DNA of 64,000 nt from an uncultured Bacteroidales bacterium (GTDB lineage: Bacteria; Bacteroidota; Bacteroidia; Bacteroidales; Paludibacteraceae), in assembly GCA_949282265.1 (NCBI GenBank), contig CASDOZ010000006.1, positions 1-64,000 on the forward strand, read 5' to 3'. Shown here one piece after another: positions 1 to 8,307 of the stretch. How positions within the stretch are numbered: position 1 is the stretch's first letter; each line of letters starts with the position of its first letter. A program made the translations under genes and the position numbers. A model generated the notes under the pieces. It did not search any database. It saw only the letters and a program-made list of their open reading frames with translations, and had not been told where the DNA came from.

Positions 1-236
1 GGCCCCGTGTCGGAGCACGGGGTGACGGCGCAAACGCGCCGTTTGTGCTTTTTTGCCTGTCGCCCACACCCCTACGGTGTCATTCGCTTGTACGCCAATT
101 GGGCGGCGGTTCGGCAACCCGTGCAAGCACGGTTGCGCTCACCTTGCACCAATTGTGCCGGCTCGGCGGCCGGCATGACCGGCGGAGTAGGGACGCGCAG
201 GGAGAAAGGGGCAGGGCGTCGCCCCTTAATTGTGCG
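1..236. repeat. Composite intergenic palindromic repeat cluster 1
   Basis: No convincing gene lies here. The stretch is built from modules seen again at 38.1-38.8 and 42.2-42.85 kb. They are: a hairpin CCCCGTG/CACGGGG at 3-22 followed by GTGAC; a conserved module of about 80 nt (about 80-160) containing CGCCAATTGGGCGGCGGTTC and then GTGCAAGCAC; and a hairpin TGCCGGC/GCCGGCA at 156-175 followed by TGAC. Short reading frames through it are by-products of the GC-rich palindromes. The cluster ends where the promoter of the next gene begins, and it may continue beyond the left edge. Confidence 0.75.
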
Positions 237-266
237 TTGCCGTATCCTTGGAAATGATTACCTTTG
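237..266 (+). promoter_or_regulatory. Bacteroidota-type promoter of the malY operon
   Basis: TTG at 237-239, 19 nt, then TACCTTTG at 259-266, which fits the Bacteroidota sigma pattern TTG-N19-TAnnTTTG. The expected transcript start is about 5 nt downstream, leaving a leader of only about 15 nt before the ATG at 287. This favours that ATG over an upstream in-frame one at 230. Confidence 0.7.
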
Positions 267-286
267 CAGCCGGAGAAATCAACGCG

Positions 287-1471
287 ATGAAATACGATTT
301 TGATGAACAGATAGACCGCCGCGGCACGGGTGCCTATAAATTGGAACAGCGCGAGGCGGTGTTCGGGACGGCCGATGTGCAGCCGCTCTGGGTGGCCGAC
401 ATGGATTTCCGCACGCCGGATTTTATTCTGGATGCCATCCGCCACCGGCTGGAGCATCCCGTGCTGGGATACACGGTTACGCCTCCGGCTTATTATGATT
501 GCGTGGTGCGCTGGGTGCGCGACCGGCACGGCTGGGACATACGCCCGGAGTGGATGGGATTCCTGGCCGGTATCGTGCCGGGGTTGGCCCATGCGGTCAA
601 TGCGTTCACGCAGCCCGGCGACGAGGTTATCGTGCAGCCGCCTGTCTATCCGCCTTTCCTGCACGTGCCGGAAAAGAACGGCCGCCGCGTGGTGTGCAAC
701 CCTTTGCGCGAGGCGGATGGCCGATTCGAGATGGATTTCGATGACCTGGAAGCCAGGATAACGCCGAAAACGCGGCTGTTTATCTTGTGCAACCCGCACA
801 ACCCGGGCGGGCGCACATGGGATGCGGACACTTTGCGCCGCCTGGCGGATATTTGCAGCCGGCGGGGCGTGCTCGTGCTTTCCGACGAGATACATGCCGA
901 CATGGCATTGCCGGGCAACCGGCATATCCCGTTTGCGACGCTGTCGGAAGCGGCCGCACGCAACAGCCTGACCTATATGGCGCCCAGCAAGACGTTCAAC
1001 ATACCCGGGCTTGTCAGTTCGTTCTACGTCATTCCGGATCCGGAGCTGCGGCAGCGTTTTGCCGCCTATCTGGACAGCTCGGAGCTGAATACACCCAATA
1101 TCTTCGCTGTCGTGGCCACTTTGGCGGCTTATACCGTCCGGGGCGACGAATGGCGCCGCCAGATGCTGGACTACGTGCAGGGCAATGTGGATTTCGTGGT
1201 GGCGTTCTGCCGCGAACGTATGCCGGCCGTGCGGCCTATGGTGCCGCAAGCATCGTTCCTGGTGTGGCTGGATTTTTCGGCCTGCGGCCTGGATTCGGAG
1301 GCCTTGCAGCATAAAATGGTGCATGAGGCCAAAGTCGGACTGAACCAGGGCACGACTTTCGGTGCGGGCGGCGAACGGCATTTGCGGCTCAATGTGGCTT
1401 GCCCGCGGGCAAGGTTGTGCGAGGCGCTGGAACGCATGGCGGCCGCGCTTGAAAACGGAAATGTACAATAA
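287..1471 (+). CDS. MalY/PatB-type PLP-dependent aminotransferase or C-S lyase
   Basis: A fold-type I PLP enzyme of about 394 aa, resembling MalY/PatB cystathionine beta-lyases. These cleave cystathionine or cysteine conjugates in the cytoplasm; some members only transaminate. Visible motifs: the N-terminal PLWVADMDF signature, GIVPGLAHA, NPHNPGGR, SDEIHADM (PLP-ring Asp), YMAPSKTFNIPGL with the Schiff-base Lys, and a C-terminal RLNVACPR Arg for the substrate carboxylate. The start at 287 is chosen because a Bacteroidota promoter lies just upstream. It is the first gene of a compact + strand operon, with the next start 7 nt after its stop. The exact substrate cannot be read from the sequence. 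Confidence 0.85.
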   Translation: MKYDFDEQIDRRGTGAYKLEQREAVFGTADVQPLWVADMDFRTPDFILDAIRHRLEHPVLGYTVTPPAYYDCVVRWVRDRHGWDIRPEWMGFLAGIVPGLAHAVNAFTQPGDEVIVQPPVYPPFLHVPEKNGRRVVCNPLREADGRFEMDFDDLEARITPKTRLFILCNPHNPGGRTWDADTLRRLADICSRRGVLVLSDEIHADMALPGNRHIPFATLSEAAARNSLTYMAPSKTFNIPGLVSSFYVIPDPELRQRFAAYLDSSELNTPNIFAVVATLAAYTVRGDEWRRQMLDYVQGNVDFVVAFCRERMPAVRPMVPQASFLVWLDFSACGLDSEALQHKMVHEAKVGLNQGTTFGAGGERHLRLNVACPRARLCEALERMAAALENGNVQ

Positions 1472-1478
1472 ATATATT

Positions 1479-2306
1479 ATGGAAGGATTTAAAAGACGAA
1501 ACGAAATGTTGCCTTCGGAATGGCATAAAAAGCCGGCGGCGAAAAAGGATTATACCGCGCAGACCCGCCGCCTGCCCGAAAAGGACATGATTTTCGGCAT
1601 CCGCGCCATTATGGAAGCCATTGACGCGGGGCGCGAGATAGACAAGATTCTGCTCCGCCGCGACATGGGCAGCGACCTTGCGCGGCAGCTGTATGCCAAG
1701 TTGCAGGGTACGACGGTGCCCGTGCAGCGTGTGCCGCAGGAAAAACTGAACCGTTTCACGGACAAGAACCACCAAGGTGCGATAGCGTTTATCGCCCCGA
1801 TAACGTTCCAGCGCATCGAGGATATTGTTCCCGCGCTGTATGAGGCCGGGCGCGTGCCTTTTGTGGTCGTGCTTGACGGTGTTACGGATGTGCGTAACTT
1901 CGGCGCCATTGCGCGCACGTGCGAGTGTGCCGGTGTCGATGCCTTGGTTATCCCGGCGCGGGGCGGCGCGGCCGTGAATGCCGATGCGGTCAAGACATCG
2001 GCGGGGGCCTTGCACTCCATTCCCGTCTGCCGGACGGAGAACCTGGCCAACAGTTTGCAGTTCCTGGCCGATTCCGGCCTGAAAATAGTGGCCGCCACCG
2101 AAAAAGCCGAGCAGCCGTACACGCAGTGCGAGCTGACCGGCCCGCTGGCGTTGGTCATGGGTGCGGAAGATACCGGCATTGCGCCGGAAAACCTCCGGCT
2201 GTGCCATGCGCAGGTCCAGATTCCCATGTTCGGGACTATCGCCTCGCTGAACGTGTCGGTATCGGCGGGCATTCTGATGTATGAAGTGATCCGGCAACGT
2301 TCCTGA
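1479..2306 (+). CDS. rlmB: TrmH/SpoU-family 2'-O-ribose RNA methyltransferase (RlmB-like)
   Basis: SPOUT-class methyltransferase of about 275 aa that methylates a ribose 2'-OH, most likely on 23S rRNA G2251. It has an N-terminal substrate-binding domain (FGIRAIMEAI, then KLNRFTDKNHQG) and the three SpoU motifs: NFGAIARTCECAG (motif 1), ALVMGAEDTGI (motif 2) and SLNVSVSAGILMYE (motif 3, SAM-binding knot). ATG choices exist at 1461, 1479 and 1506; 1479 avoids overlap with the previous gene. The basic N-terminal tail of about 30 residues is poorly conserved in this family. It sits between the PLP enzyme and a pseudouridine synthase. Whether the target is rRNA or tRNA is inference. Confidence 0.85.
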   Translation: MEGFKRRNEMLPSEWHKKPAAKKDYTAQTRRLPEKDMIFGIRAIMEAIDAGREIDKILLRRDMGSDLARQLYAKLQGTTVPVQRVPQEKLNRFTDKNHQGAIAFIAPITFQRIEDIVPALYEAGRVPFVVVLDGVTDVRNFGAIARTCECAGVDALVIPARGGAAVNADAVKTSAGALHSIPVCRTENLANSLQFLADSGLKIVAATEKAEQPYTQCELTGPLALVMGAEDTGIAPENLRLCHAQVQIPMFGTIASLNVSVSAGILMYEVIRQRS

Positions 2307-2312
2307 TAAGAC

Positions 2313-3011
2313 ATGACAGTACTGTACGAAGATAACCATATCATAGCCGTGAACAAGACCTGTTCGGAAATCGTGCAGGGCGACAAAACCGGCGACACGC
2401 CCCTGTCCGAGACGGTCAAGGCTTACATCAAGGAAAAGTACGCCAAGCCGGGCGCAGTCTTTTTGGGTGTGACGCACCGCCTCGACCGCCCGACGAGCGG
2501 GGTTGTGCTGTTTGCACGTACCAGCAAGGCGCTGGCGCGCCTGAATGACATGTTCCGGATGCACGGCGAGATACAAAAGACCTATTGGGCCATTGTGAAA
2601 CGGCAGCCACATCCGGCCGAAGGACGCCTGGAAGATTACCTGTTCAGGAACGAGCAGCAGAACAAGAGCTATGTTTGCAACCCCGACCGGCCGGGGGCGA
2701 AAAAGGCCGTGCTGGATTACAGGACGATTGCGGTTTCGGAGCGTTACGCCTTGCTGGAAATCAATCTGGAAACCGGCCGGCATCACCAAATCCGGTGCCA
2801 GTTGGCGCATATCGGCTGCCCCATCCGCGGCGACTTGAAATACGGCTACGAGCGTAGCAACCCCGATGGCGGCATTTCGTTGCACGCGCGGAGCATACGT
2901 TTCGTGCATCCGGTATCGCGGCAAGGGGTTTACATAGAAGCGCCGGTACCGCAAAACGATAAATTGTGGGTTGTCATGGAGCAACTCGCGCAAGCAAATA
3001 GAGGAAAATGA
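2313..3011 (+). CDS. RluA-family pseudouridine synthase
   Basis: RNA pseudouridine synthase of 232 aa that isomerises U to pseudouridine in rRNA or tRNA. The signature [14 protein letters not shown] carries the catalytic Asp; KTYWAIV and [20 protein letters not shown] are the other RluA-family motifs. There is no N-terminal S4 domain, so this is the short RluA/RluC-like form common in Bacteroidales. Its stop overlaps the ATG of hisB by 4 nt (ATGA), which points to translational coupling. Two RNA-modification genes in a row suggest joint expression. The target nucleotide is not predictable here. Confidence 0.88.
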   Translation: MTVLYEDNHIIAVNKTCSEIVQGDKTGDTPLSETVKAYIKEKYAKPGAVFLGVTHRLDRPTSGVVLFARTSKALARLNDMFRMHGEIQKTYWAIVKRQPHPAEGRLEDYLFRNEQQNKSYVCNPDRPGAKKAVLDYRTIAVSERYALLEINLETGRHHQIRCQLAHIGCPIRGDLKYGYERSNPDGGISLHARSIRFVHPVSRQGVYIEAPVPQNDKLWVVMEQLAQANRGK

Positions 3012-4174
3012 AAAAAAGAGCATTGTTTATAGACCGCGACGGGACGCTGATAGTGGAGCCGCCGGTAACCTTCCAGGTTGATACGCTTGAGCAGCTGGAG
3101 TTTTTGCCGGGCGTGCTGCGCAACCTGCATTTCATCCGCCGGCATCTGGATTTCGAGCTGGTCATCGTTTCCAACCAGGACGGTTTGGGCACGGAAGCCT
3201 ATCCGCAGGCGCATTTCGATGCGGTGCAGTCCAAAATGTTGGATATTTTCCGCACGGAAGGTGTCGAATTTGACGATGTTTTGATTGACAAATCATTTCC
3301 GGAAGACAACCTGCCGACCCGCAAGCCGGGTACCGGGTTGTTGGGCAAATATATGGGTGGCGATTATGACCTGGCGAACAGCTACGTTATCGGCGACCGC
3401 CTGACGGACATGCAGCTGGCGTGCAACCTCGGCACGAAGGCTATTTTTGTCGCTTCTTGCCTGCCGGACATGCCGGAGGCGGAACGTCAGGCGGCGTTGC
3501 AAGGTTGGAAGCAAAAGGTGGCGGAGGTCTGCCTGCCGGACACGTTCCGTGTGGCCGCCTCGTGGGATGACATATCCGAACTGCTGTTTGCCGGCGAGCG
3601 CAAGGCAGCCGTGCACCGCAAGACCAAGGAGACGGACATTTTCGTGTCGCTCGATTTGGATGGCACCGGCACGTGCGATATTTCCACCGGCCTCCACTTT
3701 TTCGACCACATGCTGGAGCAGATAGGCCGCCATTCCGGCTGCGACCTGACGGTGAAGGCTGCCGGCGATTTGCAGGTGGACGAGCATCACACCATCGAAG
3801 ACACGGGCATTGTGCTGGGTGAAGCGCTCGAAAAAGCCCTTGGCGACAAACGCGGCATTGAGCGTTACGGCTTTTACTTGCCCATGGATGATTGCCTGTG
3901 CAGTGTCGCGCTTGATTTCGGCGGCCGCGCCTGGCTGGTCATGGATGCGGATTTCAAGCGGGAGCGCGTTGGCGACATGCCCACGGAAATGGTCATGCAC
4001 TTCTTCAAGAGTTTGAGCGATGCGGCGCACATGAACCTGAACATAAAGGTGGAAGGGCAGAACGAGCATCACAAGATAGAAGGCATTTTCAAGGCTTTTG
4101 CCAAGGCCATCAAGATGGCGAAAAAGCGGGACATCTATAATTTCCGTTTGCCAAGCACGAAAGAAGTGTTGTAG
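3008..4174 (+). CDS. hisB: Bifunctional histidinol-phosphatase / imidazoleglycerol-phosphate dehydratase
   Basis: Fusion enzyme of 388 aa carrying two steps of histidine synthesis. Residues 1 to about 165 form a HAD phosphatase (FIDRDGTLI with nucleophile Asp9 and acid Asp11; [15 protein letters not shown]). From about residue 200 follows the IGP dehydratase with its two metal-binding histidine repeats ([10 protein letters not shown] and NEHHKIEG), [10 protein letters not shown], and the C-terminal LPSTKEVL. It is somewhat longer than enterobacterial HisB (about 355 aa), mainly between the domains. No other his gene is in the window, so hisB is separated from its pathway and sits in an RNA-modification operon. 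The start overlaps the preceding stop by 4 nt. Confidence 0.95.
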   Translation: MKKRALFIDRDGTLIVEPPVTFQVDTLEQLEFLPGVLRNLHFIRRHLDFELVIVSNQDGLGTEAYPQAHFDAVQSKMLDIFRTEGVEFDDVLIDKSFPEDNLPTRKPGTGLLGKYMGGDYDLANSYVIGDRLTDMQLACNLGTKAIFVASCLPDMPEAERQAALQGWKQKVAEVCLPDTFRVAASWDDISELLFAGERKAAVHRKTKETDIFVSLDLDGTGTCDISTGLHFFDHMLEQIGRHSGCDLTVKAAGDLQVDEHHTIEDTGIVLGEALEKALGDKRGIERYGFYLPMDDCLCSVALDFGGRAWLVMDADFKRERVGDMPTEMVMHFFKSLSDAAHMNLNIKVEGQNEHHKIEGIFKAFAKAIKMAKKRDIYNFRLPSTKEVL

Positions 4175-4190
4175 AATGCGGAGGTGAACT

Positions 4191-5090
4191 ATGTGGTTTA
4201 TACTTGGAATTTTTTCAGCCCTGTCGTTGGGCTTTTATGATATTTGCAAGAAGAAATCGTTGCAGGGCAATGCGGTCATCCCCGTCTTGTTTTTCTCGAT
4301 TTTGTGCTCGGGAATTTTGCTGTTGCCGTTCCTGTTGGTGTCGCGTTTCTGGCCGGAAGCCTTGTCCGGCACTATGTTTTATGTCCCGGCAGTCGATTTC
4401 CATACCCATGTGTTGATATTCTTCAAGTCGTTTTTGGTGCTTGCCTCGTGGTTGTGCGCCTATTTTTCCATGAAGAACCTGCCTATCACCATTGTCTCGC
4501 CGGTCAATGCGACGCGCCCGATGTGGACGCTGCTGGGCGCCGTGACCATTTTCCAGGAGCAATTGTCCGGTTTTCAGTGGGCGGGCATAGCCGTGGCTTT
4601 GTTGTCCATATTCATGTTTTCGGTGGTCGGCAACCGGGAAGGTGTTTCCTTTACGCACAACAAATGGATTTGGTGCCTGCTGCTGGCCACTTTGCTGGGT
4701 GCGTGCAGCGGCTTGTACGACAAATACCTGATGCGCACGCTGGACCGCATGGCGGTGCAGGTTTATTACATTTTCTACCAAATTGTATTGATGGCCATTA
4801 TTCTGATGGTTGTGTGGTATCCGCACCGCAAAAAGCACACGCCGTTTGTGTGGCGGAACGTCATTGTACTGATTTCCGTGTTTCTGATTGTGTCCGATTT
4901 TTTATACTTTTATGCGTTGTCTTTGCCGGATTCGCTGATTTCCGTACTTTCCACTGTCCGCAGGGGCGGCGTAATCGTCCCGTTTGTCTATGGGGCACTC
5001 TATATGCACGAGAAAAACGTCCAATTGAAGGCACTTTGCCTGGGTGGCGTGATTCTCGGCATGATATTCCTGTTTTTAGGAGTTGTTTAA
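4191..5090 (+). CDS. EamA/DMT-superfamily inner-membrane transporter
   Basis: Very hydrophobic protein of 299 aa with about ten predicted membrane helices in two halves, the layout of drug/metabolite transporters of the EamA family. Motifs include SPVNATRPMWTLLGA at the end of the first half and LSTVRRGGVIVPFVYGALYMHE in the second, resembling the conserved helix 4 and 9 segments of the family. Its ATG is preceded by GGAGGTGA, an unusually clear Shine-Dalgarno-like sequence for this phylum. It is the last gene of the operon that starts at 287. The substrate is unknown. Confidence 0.8.
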   Translation: MWFILGIFSALSLGFYDICKKKSLQGNAVIPVLFFSILCSGILLLPFLLVSRFWPEALSGTMFYVPAVDFHTHVLIFFKSFLVLASWLCAYFSMKNLPITIVSPVNATRPMWTLLGAVTIFQEQLSGFQWAGIAVALLSIFMFSVVGNREGVSFTHNKWIWCLLLATLLGACSGLYDKYLMRTLDRMAVQVYYIFYQIVLMAIILMVVWYPHRKKHTPFVWRNVIVLISVFLIVSDFLYFYALSLPDSLISVLSTVRRGGVIVPFVYGALYMHEKNVQLKALCLGGVILGMIFLFLGVV

Positions 5091-5175
5091 ATGCTTGAAG
5101 ATAAGTGCATTGCAGGAAGTTGAAATATTTTTTGCAAAAAAAGTGATTTTATTTTCTGGAATCAAACAAATTTCA

Positions 5176-5183
5176 TATCTTTG
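5176..5183 (+). promoter_or_regulatory. -7 promoter element of rpmE2
   Basis: TATCTTTG matches the Bacteroidota TAnnTTTG element and lies about 40 nt before the L31 ATG. No convincing -33 TTG was found at the expected distance. Confidence 0.6.
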
Positions 5184-5224
5184 CGCTTCCAAAAGTTAAG
5201 GTAAACAATTAAAGAATCGACAAT

Positions 5225-5476
5225 ATGAAAAGTGGAATTCATCCTGAAAATTATCGTCCTGTAGTATTCAAGGATATGTCGAACGGCGAACAATTCATTT
5301 CCCGTTCAACCGTGAACACAAAAGATACGGTAGAAATCGATGGTGTTACTTATCCATTGGTTAAATTGGAAATTTCCAGTTCGTCCCATCCTTTCTATAC
5401 GGGCAAATCGAAATTGGTAGATACTGCCGGTCGTGTAGATAAGTTCATGAGCCGTTACGGAAAACGCGGCAAATAA
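5225..5476 (+). CDS. rpmE2: 50S ribosomal protein L31 type B
   Basis: Small basic ribosomal protein of 83 aa. The start [17 protein letters not shown] and the segment [20 protein letters not shown] are hallmarks of L31. It is the type B (zinc-independent) form, because the four zinc-binding cysteines of type A are absent: there is no Cys in the protein. It stands alone with its own promoter, followed by a stem-loop over the stop codon and then a tRNA gene. Confidence 0.97.
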   Translation: MKSGIHPENYRPVVFKDMSNGEQFISRSTVNTKDTVEIDGVTYPLVKLEISSSSHPFYTGKSKLVDTAGRVDKFMSRYGKRGK

Positions 5477-5489
5477 ATTTGCGTTTTCC
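5459..5489 (+). terminator. Stem-loop over the rpmE2 stop codon
   Basis: Perfect 9-bp inverted repeat GGAAAACGC (5459-5467) and GCGTTTTCC (5481-5489). It overlaps the last codons and stop of rpmE2. The following T-run is weak, so it may be a terminator or an mRNA-stabilising end. Confidence 0.55.
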
Positions 5490-5491
5490 TC

Positions 5492-5522
5492 TTGCAAGAT
5501 ATAAAAATAAGTCATATCTTTG
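5492..5522 (+). promoter_or_regulatory. Promoter of tRNA-Asp
   Basis: TTG at 5492-5494, 20 nt, TATCTTTG at 5515-5522. The predicted start is about 25 nt before the mature tRNA 5' end. The promoter begins 3 nt after the rpmE2 stem-loop. Confidence 0.7.
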
Positions 5523-5551
5523 CAGTGGTTTTCAGGAGGACTGAAAAAAAT

Positions 5552-5625
5552 GGTGTGGTAGTTCAGCTGGTTAGAATACATGCCTGTCACGCATGGGGTC
5601 GCGGGTTCGAGTCCCGTCCATACCG
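5552..5625 (+). tRNA. tRNA-Asp (anticodon GTC)
   Basis: All four stems fold by hand: acceptor GGTGTGG (5552-5558) with CCATACC (5618-5624); a D-arm; anticodon stem CATGC/GCATG around loop CTGTCAC with anticodon GTC at 5586-5588; and T-arm GCGGG-TTCGAGT-CCCGT. The discriminator base is G, as expected for tRNA-Asp. CCA is not encoded. It has its own promoter and is followed by a strong hairpin, so it is a single-gene unit. Confidence 0.96.
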
Positions 5626-5628
5626 CAA

Positions 5629-5664
5629 GGAGAGAATATCGGAAGATGTTCTCTCCTTTGTTTT
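5629..5664 (+). terminator. Intrinsic terminator of tRNA-Asp
   Basis: GGAGAGAATATC (5629-5640), loop GGAA, GATGTTCTCTCC (5645-5656) with one G-U pair, then TTTGTTTT. Confidence 0.85.
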
Positions 5665-5825
5665 ATGCGCTCGGCTGTCTTTTTTTTTGCTCTTTTCTGG
5701 CTGATGGTTTTTGCCGTTTGGGTTCTGTATGTTGCCACGCTGTTCCGATATTGTTATTGGGTATTATATCGGATTTTATTGGCGTGCTGGAATAGATGGT
5801 TGTGTGTGGTTATATTGCAAGAAAA

Positions 5826-5863
5826 AACAATGTTCCAAATTCCTGTGAATTTGGAACATTGTT
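5826..5863 (-). terminator. Long perfect hairpin, terminator of the lipoprotein gene
   Basis: A perfect 17-bp stem: AACAATGTTCCAAATTC at 5826-5842, loop CTGT, complement at 5847-5863. Read on the - strand it is followed by TTTTTC, so it ends the gene whose stop is at 5888. The interval 5665-5825 before it shows no gene. Confidence 0.85.
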
Positions 5864-5887
5864 GTATGTTGATTCGGGTATGTAAGC

Positions 5888-7228
5888 CTACTCCCAGTAA
5901 GCGTGGTTTACTTTGCCGGACCAAGCGTCGGTAAATACTTGGTATTGTGATTGTCCGCCAATGATATAAATGCGTTTGTCGGCTTCATTCACGACAACGG
6001 ATTGGTTGGTCCGCAATGCAAAATCTTCCGGCATGGAGTTGGCCGTTGAGTCGGGGGCAACCCAGTTCAATCCTTCGTCGGTAGTTTCCAATATATATGA
6101 TGTCATCAATTTGCCATCCTGATCGGTGCCTCCGAACAACATTAATTTGTTATCGTAGTTGATGAGTGAAGCGCCAGCCAAGGAGCCGAACGAGGGCTGT
6201 TCTATGCTTAAATTTATCCAATAATCTCCGTTTTCTGTTGTCCAACGTTTGTTTAGAGGCATATTGTCAGCCGAATATCCGCCTATAACCAATGCTTTGG
6301 GTGTTTTTGTCCGTGATGTGAATGTAACACATGCAAAGTCGCTGATAGGGAAGCCTGCCGGGGTTGCTGTTCCTTGTTCCCATGTCGTGCCGTCGGTGGT
6401 GTGTGCAAAATAATATTCTTTGCTTTGCTTTTCTTGGATGATGCTCCATAGTTTTCCGTCAAAATCCATAAGCAGGCTCGTGAAAATGAATGGATTAGCC
6501 GACATGTCTATGCTTGTCCAATCAATCCCGTTTTCAGACCGGTATATGGTTGTTTCTGTTGCCATATACAATTTGTTGTCGTATGGAACCAATTGCTTGA
6601 AATTATTGTATGTGGGAAGCCCGTTGAATTTGTCTGCTGTTTGTTGCCATGTCGAGCCATCGGCAGATGTGTACAGATAGTTGTTGATGCCGCTGCTGAC
6701 GAACAAATAGAGCGCGTCGTTGAACCAAATGGCTTTCTGGTTGCTGCCGGCATGTGTGTAGATTCTCGGATTCCGTTGTTCCCAGACATATAAGTCTGGA
6801 TCTACTTGGTGCACATTGACATAAATGCTGTACCACATGGTGTCGATTCCATTGGCGGCATAATTTAGCAAACGTACTGGTTGTATGGAAAAGTCAACCG
6901 TATCGTTTCCTGTCAACACGATGGTGTCATCTCCGCAATATAAGATGGCTCCACCTGAGGGTGCATTGAAAGTGAATGTGGGGAATACGCTGTCTATGCG
7001 AGTTTGATAGGGCAGCGAGTCCGGGTTATATACCAGATTACTGTCGTTTACAATGGTGAAAACGGCTTCATCCAAATGTGGAATGCTATCGTTTGCTGCG
7101 AATGTTAATGCTGCCAATGTTGGATCGTCTGAAGGTGTCGTGTCATTTTCTTTATCTTTCAGACAAGCTGGCAATATGATTATGACACACGCCAAGTATA
7201 TCATTCGCATTATTTTGTTGAGATTCAT
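5888..7228 (-). CDS. Lipoprotein with kelch-like/beta-propeller repeats (resembles DUF6242)
   Basis: Predicted exported lipoprotein of about 446 aa. The start at 7228 gives a signal peptide MNLNKIMRMIYLACVIIILP with lipobox LPAC and lipidated Cys22; the in-frame ATG at 7282 lies upstream of the promoter element at 7256-7263. An N-terminal region (about 30-150) is rich in Asp/Thr and looks like a beta domain. It is followed by repeated W-containing blades (TTENGDYW, TTDEGLNW, GGTDQDG, YIIGGQSQYQ) typical of kelch/sialidase-like propellers. Bacteroidales carry many such lipoproteins. I recall the DUF6242 family as the best match, not verified. Role unknown; probably surface or periplasmic. Confidence 0.7.
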   Translation of the reverse strand: MNLNKIMRMIYLACVIIILPACLKDKENDTTPSDDPTLAALTFAANDSIPHLDEAVFTIVNDSNLVYNPDSLPYQTRIDSVFPTFTFNAPSGGAILYCGDDTIVLTGNDTVDFSIQPVRLLNYAANGIDTMWYSIYVNVHQVDPDLYVWEQRNPRIYTHAGSNQKAIWFNDALYLFVSSGINNYLYTSADGSTWQQTADKFNGLPTYNNFKQLVPYDNKLYMATETTIYRSENGIDWTSIDMSANPFIFTSLLMDFDGKLWSIIQEKQSKEYYFAHTTDGTTWEQGTATPAGFPISDFACVTFTSRTKTPKALVIGGYSADNMPLNKRWTTENGDYWINLSIEQPSFGSLAGASLINYDNKLMLFGGTDQDGKLMTSYILETTDEGLNWVAPDSTANSMPEDFALRTNQSVVVNEADKRIYIIGGQSQYQVFTDAWSGKVNHAYWE

Positions 7229-7255
7229 GAATCTTAAATTTTTAATATCCAGCTG

Positions 7256-7263
7256 CAAAAGTA
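7256..7263 (-). promoter_or_regulatory. -7 element of the lipoprotein gene
   Basis: The - strand reads TACTTTTG (TAnnTTTG). It sits about 28 nt upstream of the chosen start at 7228 and excludes the ATG at 7282. Confidence 0.55.
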
Positions 7264-7329
7264 CAAGAAATAGATGTTGCAACTCTTAACATATTGTCTA
7301 TTTATCCTTTTTTAGGAAACAAAAACGGT

Positions 7330-8286
7330 CTATTTATCGTCCTGAAGTAGCCGTTTGATAACTGTCTGCGCCGAAATTTCTCGATTAGCAGCTTCTGGAA
7401 TCACAATGGACTGTGGACTTTCTATGACATCGTCCGTAACGATCATGTTGCGCCTTACGGGCAGGCAGTGCATGAAATAGGCATTGTTGGTTACGGCCAT
7501 GTGTTTTTCGCTGACTGTCCAACTGCGGTCGGTACTCAGGATTTTTCCGTAGTTTGGGTCTTTATAAGCTGCCCAGTTTTTTGCATAAATGAAATCGGCT
7601 CCTTCAAAAGCTTTCATTTGGTCATATTCCACAGTCGCGTTGCGGACGAAACGTTCATCCAATTCGTAACCTTCTGGATGCGTGATTACGAAATCGACAT
7701 CGGCCTCGTTCATGAAATCGGCAAAAGAATTGGGAACGGCTTGCGGAAGTGCCCGCGGGTGCGGTGCCCAAGTGAGTACGACTTTCGGGCGGGCTTTCTT
7801 TTTGTACTCTTCTATGGTAATCAGGTCGGCAAATGCCTGCAATGGATGCCCTGTGGCAGCTTCCATACTGAATACGGGTTTACCGGAATATTGTATGAAT
7901 TGGTTCAGGATAGTTTCTTGGTAGTCGAACTGCTTGTCTTCGAAACGTGCGAACGAACGGACTCCGATAATGTCGCAATAGCATCCCATGACAGGGATCG
8001 CTTCTAGAATGTGTTCCGGCTTGTCACCGTCCATGATGACGCCGCGTTCAGTTTCCAGTTTCCATGCACCTTGGTTTATATCCAGCACGATGGTATTCAT
8101 GCCCAAGTTCATGCCGGCTTTTTGCGTACTCAACCGCGTGCGTAAGCTGGAATTGAAAAATACCATGAGCAAGGTCTTGTTCTCTCCGATGTATTTGTAG
8201 GCATAGCGGTTCTTTTTGATTTCCAAGGCTTCTTTTACGGCGGCTTGCAAGTTGCCTAAATCTTTGACATTAGTGTATGATTTCAT
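7330..8286 (-). CDS. argF': N-succinylornithine carbamoyltransferase
   Basis: Transcarbamylase of 318 aa that makes N-succinyl-L-citrulline from N-succinylornithine and carbamoyl phosphate in the arginine pathway used by Bacteroidota. The carbamoyl-phosphate loop is SSLRTR (residues 46-51) instead of the STRTR of ordinary OTCases, and the C-terminal HCLPVRR is present. Residue 90 (GDKP90EH) is proline. Published work on the Bacteroides fragilis enzyme identified Pro90 as the switch for succinyl over acetyl substrate, where the Xanthomonas enzyme has Glu92. It is the last gene of a likely operon with the nitrilase (21 nt upstream) and glgP. Confidence 0.93.
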   Translation of the reverse strand: MKSYTNVKDLGNLQAAVKEALEIKKNRYAYKYIGENKTLLMVFFNSSLRTRLSTQKAGMNLGMNTIVLDINQGAWKLETERGVIMDGDKPEHILEAIPVMGCYCDIIGVRSFARFEDKQFDYQETILNQFIQYSGKPVFSMEAATGHPLQAFADLITIEEYKKKARPKVVLTWAPHPRALPQAVPNSFADFMNEADVDFVITHPEGYELDERFVRNATVEYDQMKAFEGADFIYAKNWAAYKDPNYGKILSTDRSWTVSEKHMAVTNNAYFMHCLPVRRNMIVTDDVIESPQSIVIPEAANREISAQTVIKRLLQDDK

Positions 8287-8307
8287 GTGGTTTCGCTTTG
8301 AAAAGTT

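Noticed and set aside
80-1468. Long - strand frame (462 codons) opposite the PLP enzyme
   Set aside because: Antisense shadow of a GC-rich gene; Arg/His-rich translation without motifs, whereas the + strand shows a full PLP-enzyme signature.
5593-5934. Small + strand frames after tRNA-Asp
   Set aside because: They begin inside the tRNA and cross two terminator hairpins; no coding character.
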